Assembly: GCA_902777355.1 (NCBI GenBank)
Contig: CACYTU010000018.1
Coordinates: forward strand, 1-52,467
Length of the DNA stretch: 52,467 bases
Direction: 5' to 3'
DNA from: an uncultured Lachnospiraceae bacterium
Lineage (GTDB): Bacteria; Bacillota; Clostridia; Lachnospirales; Lachnospiraceae
The notes under the pieces are model-generated. The model saw only the letters and a program-made list of their open reading frames with translations, ran no database searches and was not told the origin of the DNA. This document shows, piece by piece, positions 25,808-33,544 of this stretch. The position numbers were made by a program, and so were the translations under genes. Numbering within the stretch: the stretch's first letter is position 1; the number at the start of each line of letters is the position of its first letter.

Positions 25808-26635
25808 ATGATAAGAAATGTGCTGAAAAGGGCAGGCGGGGAACGGAGCAAAAAAGCAAAGTCCCCCGCGCAGACAGGAACCGGAGCACAGAGGCAGTAT
25901 ACAGAAGGGGGATCCGGGAAATGGATCCCCTTTGCTTCCTTTTGTACGACCGGTCAGTTCATGAAACTGGGAAAAGGATATGTACAGCACTGCGGACCTA
26001 CAGCTGCGGTGAATCTGATCAGGAGCCTGGAAAAATACGCCGACCGCAATGCCGGCCAGAACGCCGATCGGAAAGCAGACTATTGCGCCGACGGCAATGC
26101 AAACCGGAATGCCGGCCAGTATGCAGACCGGAATACAGGTCAATACCCTGGCCGCAATGCCGGCAAGTACACCGACCGATTAGCCGGCAGCGGAAAAAGT
26201 GCTGTTCCCGGGAACAGAGACAGAGCGGAACCCGAGAGTCTTTTTCTGATGTGCGCGGAGATTGGACGACGGACACGTATCTACTGGAACACAAAAATCC
26301 TTGGACGTTTCGGGGGAACCTCCAACCCGCTGACAGGAATCTACCTCCGCAGATGTCTGCGGGCGTCGGGAGATGCTTCTTTAAAGGCAAGAATCCGCTT
26401 TCATGTCCGGATTACCCCTGACGCGGTCGAGGAGGCTCTAAGAAGCGGAGCAATCGTTTATCTTCAGGTATATGGTCATCCTAAATATAAGAACCACCAC
26501 ATGCTCTGTTACGGTTTTCGTTATAAGGGCGGCAGAAGAGAGTTCCTCCTGGCTGATGGATGGTCACCCGGTCCTGCCTGGGTGGGAGATAAGGAAATCG
26601 GCCACGGTCATTATCTGACGATACACTGCAATTGA
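25808..26635 (+). CDS. C39-like papain-fold protein with repeat insertion
   Basis: This 275-residue protein shows the signature of C39-type papain-fold peptidases. It has a Gln-Cys region (GYVQHCGPTAAVNL, Cys62), a His pair (NHHMLCYGF, His230/231) and an Asp (LLADGW, Asp250). No signal peptide or ABC-transporter part is present, so it may be a free cysteine peptidase or an inactive relative. Residues about 78-125 are a degenerate eight-residue repeat (NAGQYADR type) encoded by a 24-bp minisatellite, inserted between catalytic Cys and His. AGAGGA lies upstream of the ATG. It follows the clostripain-like gene on the same strand. A hairpin terminator lies 80 bases downstream. Confidence 0.72.
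   Translation: MIRNVLKRAGGERSKKAKSPAQTGTGAQRQYTEGGSGKWIPFASFCTTGQFMKLGKGYVQHCGPTAAVNLIRSLEKYADRNAGQNADRKADYCADGNANRNAGQYADRNTGQYPGRNAGKYTDRLAGSGKSAVPGNRDRAEPESLFLMCAEIGRRTRIYWNTKILGRFGGTSNPLTGIYLRRCLRASGDASLKARIRFHVRITPDAVEEALRSGAIVYLQVYGHPKYKNHHMLCYGFRYKGGRREFLLADGWSPGPAWVGDKEIGHGHYLTIHCN
26041..26184 (+). repeat. in-frame 24-bp minisatellite inside the C39-like gene
   Basis: About six degenerate units of AATGCCGGCCAGTAYGCAGACCGG type lie in the + frame. All are multiples of 12 or 24 bp, keeping the frame open. Confidence 0.8.
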
Positions 26636-26708
26636 ACGATGTTTAATGCAGCGCGTGGCTTCAATCATCTATGTTTGTGAACACCTGATTATGGGCACAA
26701 ATATATAA
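26636..26708. repeat. family D dispersed inverted repeat, copy D2
   Basis: The arms CATCTATGTTTGTG (26666) and CACAAATATATA (26696) are diverged from copy D1. It follows the C39-like stop codon. Confidence 0.4.
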
Positions 26709-26715
26709 AAAAGTG

Positions 26716-26767
26716 AAAACCGGCGCATTCTCATGACTTCATATGGTCATGAGAATGCGCCGGTTTT
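26716..26767. terminator. perfect 22-bp stem, bidirectional terminator
   Basis: The AAAACCGGCGCATTCTCATG arm is repeated as its exact complement across an eight-base loop, with A and T runs outside. It lies between convergent genes (C39-like + and the small minus-strand gene at 26824). Confidence 0.85.
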
Positions 26768-26823
26768 ATGATACGGCAAGTGAAAGAGTCCTGCCCGGCA
26801 GAAAGAGAAAACGGGAGAACAAG

Positions 26824-27126
26824 TTATGATCCTGAGCTTTTCAGCCCGGCCAGCTGTTCCATAAAGAGTTCGTAATAGTCATCCTCCCCCGTGAGAAGAG
26901 GTGAATTCTCTCCGCCTCCATTTGTGGAACGACGCATGGCAGCATAGTAATCCTCCCCTGCGGAGAGCAGATCCATCTCATAGAGCGGCAGTCCCAGTTC
27001 TGTGCTCAGACGGCAGAAATCAGACAGGGGAGTGCGGCTCTTAGTGGTTTTAAGAAGACGAAGCCGCAGCGCCTCATCTTTTGCCGCCATTTTCAGAAGA
27101 TTGTCTAGTACATCATTTACATTCAT
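26824..27126 (-). CDS. small Nif11-like acidic protein
   Basis: The 100-residue protein has two predicted helices with the pattern DExLRLRLL ... PLSDFCRLSTELGLPLYEMDL, resembling the Nif11 domain. The C-terminal half (GEDYYAAMRRSTNGGGENSP, then GEDDYYELF) is strikingly regular. Nif11-like domains occur as leader regions of peptide natural products and as free proteins. Here a GGG lies two-thirds along, but no modification enzyme or transporter is adjacent and the tail has no Cys. A conserved house-keeping role is therefore more likely. The start has AGAGGTTC-like spacing. It is downstream of tRNA-Thr on the same strand. Confidence 0.65.
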   Translation of the reverse strand: MNVNDVLDNLLKMAAKDEALRLRLLKTTKSRTPLSDFCRLSTELGLPLYEMDLLSAGEDYYAAMRRSTNGGGENSPLLTGEDDYYELFMEQLAGLKSSGS

Positions 27127-27195
27127 AATGAACCTCTCTTCCCGGGTTAAAGAGTATTATCTTCAAGACACGCCTGTGAGTCTTATTTCCCTTTT

Positions 27196-27246
27196 TGCGA
27201 GAGTAACCCAAGACTGAAGTCACGGGTATTGCGCAAAGGAGAATAA
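27196..27246 (-). repeat. family E dispersed repeat, copy E2 (reverse)
   Basis: Read on the minus strand it starts TTTATTCTCC, then GCGCAATACCCGTGACTTCA and GTCTTGGGTTACTC. It lies between the tRNA terminator and the small minus-strand gene. Confidence 0.5.
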
Positions 27247-27290
27247 AAAAAATCCCTGAACCGGCAAAGACCATGGCTTTCAGGGATTTT
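27244..27290 (-). terminator. terminator of tRNA-Thr
   Basis: On the minus strand AAAATCCCTGAA pairs with TTCAGGGATTTT and runs into a T tract. It begins four bases after the tRNA end. Confidence 0.85.
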
Positions 27291-27293
27291 CAG

Positions 27294-27366
27294 AGCTGGC
27301 AACGAGAATCGAACTCGTGACCTCCGCACTACCAATGCGACGCACTACCGACTGTGCTATGCCAGC
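27294..27366 (-). tRNA. tRNA-Thr (anticodon GGT)
   Basis: The 73-base cloverleaf can be folded by eye. The acceptor is GCTGGCA/TGCCAGC with discriminator T, the D stem GCAC/GTGC with AGTCGGTA loop, and the anticodon stem TCGCA/TGCGG with loop TTGGTAG. The T arm is ACGAG/CTCGT with loop TTCGATT. The anticodon GGT reads ACC and ACT threonine codons. CCA is not encoded. Confidence 0.95.
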
Positions 27367-27511
27367 ATTTTGTTCGCTGCTGTTTTCCGCAACGAATGTA
27401 TATTACCACGCCTGCACTGGTTCTGTCAATGAGTATTTGAATAAAAATTGCAACGAAACAATACGAAAATTTGCATCGAAACAATATGAAAAAAGGCTGA
27501 CATAAGTTTTC

Positions 27512-27720
27512 GATTTCAATCCGCATCTTTCGGGGGATGTGTATCCGTCACCACTCCACAGAAAGTCGGAGCACGCAAGTGCTCCGGCATCGTCAACGGA
27601 AAGACGTGAAGACGATTTCTCGTTGACATCAGGGGATGTTTGTGCTCCGGCACAAACATCCGGATTAAAAAATATCGTATCGAAGAATTTTTTAATCTTA
27701 CTGCAGCGAATCCCCCTGGC
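27512..27720. repeat. cluster of four strong hairpins, no gene
   Basis: Consecutive stems are CGGAGCAC/GTGCTCCG (about 27568-27588), TCGTCAACG/CGTTGA (about 27588-27630), GGATGTTTGTG/CACAAACATCC (27635-27662) and GATTAAAAAAT/ATTTTTTAATC (27663-27698). The arrangement is like the multi-hairpin family C but with different sequences. It lies between the tRNA promoter side and MITE copy A1. No open frame with a ribosome site is present. Confidence 0.5.
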
Positions 27721-27771
27721 ATGCTTCGGAAAATACTTGGATGAACAGAATATTTCTGATGCTATAATCAC

Positions 27772-27929
27772 ATGATGTAAAGGTCAAAAGCCAGGAAAAG
27801 GCTCTGAGTCTCGTCAATATGCACATACAACCGCAGGACCATTGCGCAGCTCCGAAGGAGATGTTGCGAGGTGTTTGTGCATATTGACGAGACGGATTAT
27901 CTTTAACCACCTTTTGACCCCGACATCAT
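27772..27929 (+). mobile_element. MITE-like element, copy A1 (158 bp)
   Basis: The terminal inverted repeats are ATGATGTaaaGGTCAAAAG on the left and the complement of ATGATGTcggGGTCAAAAG on the right. An internal palindrome GTCTCGTCAATATGCACA / TGTGCATATTGACGAGAC brackets a small CTCCGAAGGAG hairpin. It is flanked by the 3-bp direct repeat CAC. No coding capacity. This is the shortest of the complete copies, lacking an internal segment of about 26-45 bp found in the others. Confidence 0.85.
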
Positions 27930-28183
27930 CACATAAGGATATTACATTAGATTGCCGGAGAGCTCCGGAACAATACCGGCAGAGACATTACGTCCCGGCT
28001 TGAATTCAACAGTGACCTGCCTGCGTTTCCGCCAATCCTGAGTAAGGAAACGATTTTCAAAATACCCGAATACCCTCTTATATACTCTGTTTTAGTGATA
28101 AGACAGAAAACAATGATGTGTCCATCCATTAGCTGGAGCACGACATATTTAAAAATATTGTGGGAAAGGAAGGTTATAAAACT

Positions 28184-28408
28184 ATGGGAAAAAAATTATG
28201 GCATACATGGGAATGCTCATGATTATCGGCGGAGCCTTCATGCTGATCTATACACAGTTTGATTATTACAAAGACTGCTCAGGTGGACGTCAATTATCAT
28301 TCAATATCTGTGGACAAACAAATGACACTTGAAATCGTTGAATCAGCGATTAACGCGCATACGGATGCAGTACAAAAAGTCGATGGGCTTGATCAGAAAG
28401 CAACGTAA
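28184..28408 (+). pseudogene. decayed small membrane-protein gene
   Basis: GGAAAGGAAGG precedes an ATG at 28184 (MGKK). One base appears missing in the A7 run at 28188. The next frame reads MAYMGMLMIIGGAFMLIY (28198 on), a membrane helix, then YYK. One extra base near 28273 restores the first frame, which reads TAQVDVNYHSISVDKQ and continues to a TAA at 28406-28408. The two changes cancel, giving 75 codons in total. This suggests an inactivated or sequence-error version of a small secreted or membrane protein. Family not recognised. Confidence 0.45.
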
Positions 28409-28437
28409 TGTGATTGGTTGATTCGAGGAGGACAGAA

Positions 28438-28524
28438 ATGAAAAGGACACTTTCAAGAGCGATAGCACCCTCAACAGCACTGATGTTGTCATTCAAGCTT
28501 TTGTTTGGCACAGTTTGTACATAA
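28438..28524 (+). CDS. 28-residue signal-like peptide ORF
   Basis: A strong GAGGAGG site precedes an ATG that opens 28 codons: a basic start (MKRTLSRA) then a hydrophobic stretch (ALMLSFKLLFGTVC). It resembles an isolated signal peptide. It could be a truncated secreted protein or a real small membrane peptide. Its stop is 18 bases before the RNase Z start, so it may be translated with it. Confidence 0.35.
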   Translation: MKRTLSRAIAPSTALMLSFKLLFGTVCT

Positions 28525-28542
28525 AGAAAGGCGGTGATCATT

Positions 28543-29469
28543 TTGATAGATATTGTATTACTCGGAACGTCGGCACTGATTCCTCTGCCGGACAGGGCTT
28601 TGACTGCAGCTGTACTGTACTGTAGAGGGCATTCCATCCTGTTCGACTGCGGCGAATGGACACAGGCCGCGGCCAGGAAGGCAGGAGCATCCCTGATGCA
28701 GGTGGATATGATTGCCCTGACCCATTATCACGGCGACCATATTTTCGGCATGCCGGGTCTGATGCAGACTTTGTGCAGCATGGGCAGAACGGAGCCCCTT
28801 TACATCACGGGTCCGGAAGGAATGGAAGAGGAACTGGCACCTATTCTAAAGCTGGTGGGCTGGACTTCTTACGAAATCAGGATGATTGAAGTGCCCAAAG
28901 ATGGTCTGAAGCTTGCAGAACTGGATCCCGGCTGGCCGTCGGAAGCAATGCTGCATGCCTTTAAGACCGAGCACAGGATCTCAAGCCAGGGATATAGCTT
29001 TACCCTGGGCAGGCCCGGAAAATTCATGCCGCAGAAAGCCAAAGAACTCGGTATCCCCGTCAATCAGTGGGGACTCCTGCAGAAAGGAAACAGTGTCCGT
29101 GTGGGGGATATGACGGTCACGCCGGACCAGGTTCTGGGAGAACCCAGGAAAGGACTGAAGTTCGTCTTCTCGGGAGACACGGCTGTCTGCGATACACTTA
29201 TCGATGCGGCGAAGGATGCCGATCTTCTGATTGCCGAGGCGACCTACGGAGAGAACGGGCAGGCGCAGCTCGCGATTGACCACGGTCATATGAACTTCGC
29301 CCAGGCTGCTGCTGTCGCGTCGCGATCCGGCGCCAGACAGCTCTGGCTCGCCCACTATTCTCAGATGATCGAGGATCCGGAAATATATCTTCCCAACGCG
29401 GCAGAGATCTTCCCTGATACACATTGCGGTAAAGACGGCATGAGGACATCCCTGCAGTTCGAAAAATAA
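28543..29469 (+). CDS. rnz: ribonuclease Z
   Basis: The 308-residue metallo-beta-lactamase-fold endonuclease trims the 3' ends of tRNA precursors. The zinc-binding THYHGDH is at residues 60-66. A conserved N terminus (IVLLGTSALIPLPDR), FSGDT, an acidic/His motif DHGHM and LAHYS near the end complete the family pattern. The exosite region (about 150-185, PGKFMPQKAKELGIP) is typical of the short bacterial form. The TTG at 28543 is chosen over a GTG at 28534 because AAGGCGGTG is its ribosome site and family members begin at this point. A tRNA-Thr gene without encoded CCA, a typical substrate, lies 1.2 kb away. Confidence 0.92.
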   Translation: MIDIVLLGTSALIPLPDRALTAAVLYCRGHSILFDCGEWTQAAARKAGASLMQVDMIALTHYHGDHIFGMPGLMQTLCSMGRTEPLYITGPEGMEEELAPILKLVGWTSYEIRMIEVPKDGLKLAELDPGWPSEAMLHAFKTEHRISSQGYSFTLGRPGKFMPQKAKELGIPVNQWGLLQKGNSVRVGDMTVTPDQVLGEPRKGLKFVFSGDTAVCDTLIDAAKDADLLIAEATYGENGQAQLAIDHGHMNFAQAAAVASRSGARQLWLAHYSQMIEDPEIYLPNAAEIFPDTHCGKDGMRTSLQFEK

Positions 29470-29753
29470 AGCTCTGATAAAAGCCGGGATATTGCGGTGA
29501 ATTGATCACAGTATTCCGGCTCTGCTGTGTGCGGAAGAATTAAGCGTTCTTTTTCCGTGTTCTCAGAAAAGGAGAAAAAGACAGGATTTATCATGTGATT
29601 AAAATTCAGTTCTCTTTTTCACACAAACTGCTTTGCCATGCGGATACAGGTAATCAGTGTAATCTTTTGCGATGTCATCAAAAAATAGATAAAGGGATGG
29701 ATTTAAAAAATCGGTGAGATGAAAAAAGGAAGATAATTATTATTTATAATAGT

Positions 29754-30002
29754 ATGTTGTCAGGGGCAAAAGGCAGGTAAGTGAAGTCTGTCTCGTTAAT
29801 GTATACAAACGCTTTGGGAACGCTCTCGCTCTTCCTCACTGGAAGCGGTAGTAAGGGCGCTAAAAACAAACCAGCGCCCAAGTACCTGACACACAGCATC
29901 TCCTTCGGAGCTGCGCAAAGGCTCTGCAGCTAAAGGCTCTGCAGCTGTTTGTACACATTGACGAGACTCTGATCCATCATGTATTTTTGTCCTTTACATC
30001 AT
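29754..30002 (-). mobile_element. MITE-like element, copy A4 (249 bp, reverse, diverged)
   Basis: It begins ATGTTGTcaggGGCAAAAGG and ends GTCCTTTACATCAT, the reverse orientation of A1-A3. The inner palindrome GTCTCGTTAATGTATACAAA / TTTGTACACATTGACGAGAC is shifted in sequence on both arms compared with A1-A3. The central GCATCTCCTTCGGAGCTGCG is the reverse of the A1 centre. It is flanked by the 3-bp repeat AGT. The remainder of the 29470-30095 gap is AT-rich with no gene. Confidence 0.78.
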
Positions 30003-30012
30003 AGTATTGGAG

Positions 30013-30099
30013 ATGACCCCAAAAGAAAAGGAACTGAAAGAAAAAGGAATGCAAGAAAAGGGACTGCAAGAAAAATGCTTGAAAGGAATGAGAAGATGA
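30013..30099 (+). CDS. possible 28-residue Lys/Glu repeat peptide coupled to DUF1810
   Basis: The ATG after ATTGGAG opens a peptide of KEKGMQEKGLQEK type. Its TGA stop overlaps the start of the next gene as ATGA. The coding sequence is itself a 15-18-bp degenerate minisatellite. It may be a real coupled upstream ORF or simply a repeat that happens to stay open. Confidence 0.28.
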   Translation: MTPKEKELKEKGMQEKGLQEKCLKGMRR

Positions 30100-30542
30100 A
30101 TAATATGGATTATAATCTGGAACGGTTTAAAAGCGCTCAGCAATACGACTATGGCATTGCTCTTCGTGAGATCCGCAATGGCAGAAAGACAAGCCACTGG
30201 ATGTGGTATATCTTTCCGCAGGCAAAAGGACTGGGACACAGCAGAATGGCGGAATACTACGGGATCAGCAGTATAGAAGAGGCCAGGGCTTATCTGGCTG
30301 ACCGGGAGCTTGGACCCCGGCTTCTTGAAATCAGCGAGGCTTTGATGAAGCTGGAAGAGAAAGATGCTGTTAAGATCTTCGGTTTCCCGGATGTTTTGAA
30401 GCTTTGTTCCTGCATGACATTATTTGCAGCGGTGACCGGGGAAAACTCTGTCTTCCAGAGAGTCCTGGATGCCTATTATCATGGCAGAAAGGATGATCGT
30501 ACACTTGAAATATTGAGCATGTGGGCCGCCGGACGATCATGA
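30096..30542 (+). CDS. DUF1810 family protein
   Basis: The 148-residue protein carries the DUF1810 hallmarks YNLERFKSAQQYDYGIAL, SHWMWYIFPQAKGLGHS and YYGISSIEEARAYL, and has the usual family length. The function is unknown; members are soluble, helical and often encoded alone. The ATG at 30096 is chosen because AAAGGA lies 8 bases upstream. The longer frame from 29979 begins inside the MITE copy A4 and would add a basic repeat-encoded extension. Confidence 0.88.
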   Translation: MNNMDYNLERFKSAQQYDYGIALREIRNGRKTSHWMWYIFPQAKGLGHSRMAEYYGISSIEEARAYLADRELGPRLLEISEALMKLEEKDAVKIFGFPDVLKLCSCMTLFAAVTGENSVFQRVLDAYYHGRKDDRTLEILSMWAAGRS

Positions 30543-30754
30543 AAAGAATACCTTTTGCCCAAATCCCGACAAATCTCAGCTTATGAAAGCGTTTATCTGA
30601 TATACTTGTGGCTATAGGCGAGTACCCGCAAACATATATGATTGAACCATGCGGTGCACTGCCTCTTATATAGATGTAGTATTATACTGCTTCGCTTTGT
30701 AGAAGAGGAAAGCACATTGCAGAAGGCTGAAAGATAGGACAGGAGACAAAAGCT

Positions 30755-31468
30755 ATGATTTATACTGAACTGACAGAGAAGGCGATGAAGATTTGTTTCC
30801 AGGCACACAAAGAACAAAAAGATAAAGGGGGGATACCCTACGTTTTCCATCCCTTCCATGTTGCCGAACAGATGGACACAGAAACAGAGACCTGCGTTGC
30901 CCTTCTTCATGATGTGATCGAGGATACAGGCTGGACACTGAATCAAATAGCGGCGGAAGGCTTTCCGTCTGATGTGTTGAATGCGCTTGAACTGATGACA
31001 CACTATTCCGGGGTCCAATATCTGGATTATGTTCAGGAGCTCAGTGTCAATCCAATAGCCAAAAAGGTCAAAATGGCAGATCTGAGGCATAACAGCACAC
31101 GGGAACGACTGAAAAACTTTACGGAGAAGGATGTAAAAAGACTGAAAAAGTATTTGAATGCCCAGGCTATCCTGACAGGCGGGACAGCGGATTTGGAGAC
31201 CATGGCCCTGCGGGTCAGCAGGCCGCTGACGGATATGGACGGAAAACAGGCAGTCCTTGAGATTATTTATGAGCCGGATGGAAGAGTCAGGAGCTTTATT
31301 CTGAAAATCAATGCGGGCGAGGAGAAAGAAGAGAAAGCAGCGAAAGAAGATAGTGAAGGATCCATTCAGACGACTGAGGAGGTGAGTTTTCAGGACAGGA
31401 TCAGTCTGGTAAAGGGACTGGAAAAAAGAAATATTTCCGCCGCCCAGATCCGCGAACTGTTCGCGTAA
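30755..31468 (+). CDS. HD-domain ppGpp-hydrolase-like protein
   Basis: The 237-residue protein begins with an HD domain like the hydrolase part of RelA/SpoT and the MESH1/small alarmone hydrolases. His32 (FHPFHVA), His52-Asp53 (LLHDVIEDT) and Asp109 (KMADLRHN) are the expected metal ligands. No synthetase domain is present. A C-terminal tail (about 165-237) contains an acidic linker and a short helix with QIRELFA. It may degrade (p)ppGpp or a related nucleotide. The start follows ACAGGAGA. It is followed by a hairpin at 31511 that can end it. Confidence 0.85.
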   Translation: MIYTELTEKAMKICFQAHKEQKDKGGIPYVFHPFHVAEQMDTETETCVALLHDVIEDTGWTLNQIAAEGFPSDVLNALELMTHYSGVQYLDYVQELSVNPIAKKVKMADLRHNSTRERLKNFTEKDVKRLKKYLNAQAILTGGTADLETMALRVSRPLTDMDGKQAVLEIIYEPDGRVRSFILKINAGEEKEEKAAKEDSEGSIQTTEEVSFQDRISLVKGLEKRNISAAQIRELFA

Positions 31469-31510
31469 GAGCTGCTTTACATTACACGGGACACGGGCGT
31501 GCAATAATAA

Positions 31511-31560
31511 AGAAAAGCCGATGAATATTCCGGGATGTCCGGAGAATTCATCGGCTTTAT
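31511..31560. terminator. terminator shared by convergent genes
   Basis: AAAGCCGATGAAT pairs with ATTCATCGGCTTT, with an inner TCCGG/CCGGA stem. T runs are better on the minus strand, where it ends the sufC-sufB transcript. Confidence 0.7.
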
Positions 31561-31654
31561 GCGTGCATAATTGGTCTTGCGGATATTTGCGATTGACTGC
31601 TCTATGAGCAATGGTAATGTTTTGCTTCGCAGTCCATCAGAGCAAGCCAAAGCA

Positions 31655-31768
31655 GCTAAGACGGCTGCAGCTGAATTACTTCAACAAACCAAAACCGCTA
31701 AGGCGGCTGCAGCTGAATTACTTCAACAAACCAAAACCGCTAAGACGGCTGCAGCTGAATTACTTCAG
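31655..31768. repeat. 42-bp minisatellite containing the sufB stop codon
   Basis: The unit GCTAAGACGGCTGCAGCTGA + ATTACTTCAACAAACCAAAACC occurs at 31655 and 31697 (one change), with a third partial copy at 31739. The third copy includes TTACTTCA, the complement of the last Leu-Lys codons and TAA stop of sufB (31760-31762). Confidence 0.92.
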
Positions 31769-32695
31769 GAAGCCGTTGATGATCTGCTCCTCCGCTTCGG
31801 CCTCTGTAAGACCCAGAGTCATCAGCTTGATGATCTGCTCGCCTGCAATCTTGCCGATGGCAGCCTCATGAACCAGGGCTGCCTCGGTGCTGTTGGCCTC
31901 CAGTGAAGGCACTGCCAGGATGCGGCCATTGTCCATGATGATGGAATCACACTCTGTGTGGCCGCTGCAGGCGGCATTTCCCAGGATACACATGTCAAGC
32001 TTCTGGTAGGAATTGTCGCGGGCGACAGAGCGGGAGACAACGTCAGCGCTGGACCCGTCACCATTAAGTTCTACATTGTAGATGCTGTAGGCATCCTGGG
32101 TTCCGTGAGTCATCAGACGTTCCTGAACGACCAGGCGGGCACCAGCCTTGAGCTCGGCTTTGGTATCTCTCTTGGTGGAATCAACGCCCTTGATCTGGAC
32201 CATCTCCATCTCCATGGTGCTGTCTTCATCCATATAGACTTCCGTGCCGGGATTGAGCAGGCGCTTGCCGGTCCCGTCACCGGAGCCGTAGTGCTTCTCG
32301 ACATATTTGACCTTGGAGCCTTTGCCGACAAAGAAGCGGTGGATACCGTCATGCTCGGAATCCTGTGCGCCGCAGTTGTCGATGCCGCAGCCGGCGACAA
32401 TGACAACATCACAGTCCTCACCGATGTAAAAGTCGTTATACACGATTTCCTTGAGGCCGCTCTGGCTCATGACGACAGGGATATGGACGCTCTCGTTCTT
32501 GGTCCCGGGCTTGATCTTGATATCGATGCCCGAGCAGTTTTCTTTAGAAATGATATCTATGTTCGCAGTGGTATTTCTCATGGCAGACTCGCCGTTGGCA
32601 CGGATGTTGAAGGCTCCGCTGGGGACACTGTGAAGATCCGCAATCTCTTTGAGAAGCCTTTTCTGGATTTCATCTATCTCTTTAATCTGAAGCAT
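31760..32695 (-). CDS. sufB: SufB/SufD-like Fe-S cluster scaffold
   Basis: The 311-residue protein is the beta-helix scaffold partner of SufC, as in the two-gene SUF/SMS systems of anaerobes. It assembles iron-sulfur clusters. The C-terminal part shows ACSGHTECDSIIMDNGRI and VPSLEANSTEAALVHEAAIG followed by EAEAEEQIINGFL, all conserved in SufB. The N-terminal domain of larger SufB proteins is absent. The gene is 55 bases downstream of sufC. No sufS, sufU or iscU lies nearby, so the sulfur donor is encoded elsewhere. Confidence 0.9.
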   Translation of the reverse strand: MLQIKEIDEIQKRLLKEIADLHSVPSGAFNIRANGESAMRNTTANIDIISKENCSGIDIKIKPGTKNESVHIPVVMSQSGLKEIVYNDFYIGEDCDVVIVAGCGIDNCGAQDSEHDGIHRFFVGKGSKVKYVEKHYGSGDGTGKRLLNPGTEVYMDEDSTMEMEMVQIKGVDSTKRDTKAELKAGARLVVQERLMTHGTQDAYSIYNVELNGDGSSADVVSRSVARDNSYQKLDMCILGNAACSGHTECDSIIMDNGRILAVPSLEANSTEAALVHEAAIGKIAGEQIIKLMTLGLTEAEAEEQIINGFLK

Positions 32696-32750
32696 TTTGT
32701 GTTCTCCATTATTTTGTATTCATTAAGCTGCATGCCCGGGATTCTACCGG

Positions 32751-33500
32751 TCATTTTTTGGAACTGAGGACCTTGCAGGCCTCCACTGCGGAAGTGGTTC
32801 CGATCAGCGCGGGGAGGATTTCATCTCTGGGACCGCTGGCGTGGATCCTTCCGTCCCTGAGAACGACGATCTCATCGGCTATCTCGAGGATGCGCTCCTG
32901 GTGAGAGATGATCATGATGGAACTGTCATGGATCTGGGACCTCATTTTCTCAAAGACCTCAATCAGGTTCTGGAAGCTCCAGAGGTCGATTCCGGCTTCA
33001 GGCTCGTCGAAGACAGACAGCCTGGTGGCGCGGGCAAGAACAGTGGCGATCTCAATGCGCTTCAGTTCTCCGCCGGAGAGGCTGCTGTTGACCTCGCGGT
33101 TGATGTAATCTTTGGCGCACAGACCAACTTCTGCCAGATACTGGCAGGCTGCGGCCGGAGTGGTCTTTTTGCCGGAGGCCAGCCTGATCAGGTCGAAGAC
33201 CTGGATTCCTTTGAAGCGAACCGGCTGCTGGAAAGCAAAACTGATACCGGCTTTGGCGCGCTCGGTGATGCTTTTGTCAGTGATGTCCTCGCCGTCAAAG
33301 AGGATTCGGCCGGAAGTGGGCTTTTCAATTCCGGCGATAATTTTGGCCAGGGTGGACTTTCCGCCTCCGTTGGGGCCGGTGATCACGACAAACTTGTTGT
33401 CCTCTATCTTGAGGTTAATATCGTTTAGAATTTCTTTGTTGACAGAGCCGGTGCTGCTTTCCTCAGTGACACCGAAAGAAATATTTTGAAGTTCCAGCAT
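32751..33500 (-). CDS. sufC: SufC ATPase
   Basis: The 249-residue ABC-type ATPase powers Fe-S assembly on SufB. Walker A (GPNGGGKSTL, about 40-49), Q-loop (AFQQPVRFKGI), signature (SLSGGELKRIE), Walker B (LSVFDEPEAGIDL) and the H-loop (MIISHQERI) are complete. It is cytosolic, with no membrane domain. AGGAG precedes the ATG at 33500. It is followed by the SufB gene, giving a minimal sufCB pair. Confidence 0.95.
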   Translation of the reverse strand: MLELQNISFGVTEESSTGSVNKEILNDINLKIEDNKFVVITGPNGGGKSTLAKIIAGIEKPTSGRILFDGEDITDKSITERAKAGISFAFQQPVRFKGIQVFDLIRLASGKKTTPAAACQYLAEVGLCAKDYINREVNSSLSGGELKRIEIATVLARATRLSVFDEPEAGIDLWSFQNLIEVFEKMRSQIHDSSIMIISHQERILEIADEIVVLRDGRIHASGPRDEILPALIGTTSAVEACKVLSSKK

Positions 33501-33544
33501 GTTTATTCTCCTGAATGTTGGGCTCCCCGGAGGGAACAGGTGCT

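Noticed and set aside
26716-26767. Perfect 22-bp inverted repeat as a recombination site.
   Set aside because: Position between convergent genes and flanking A/T runs fit a bidirectional terminator.
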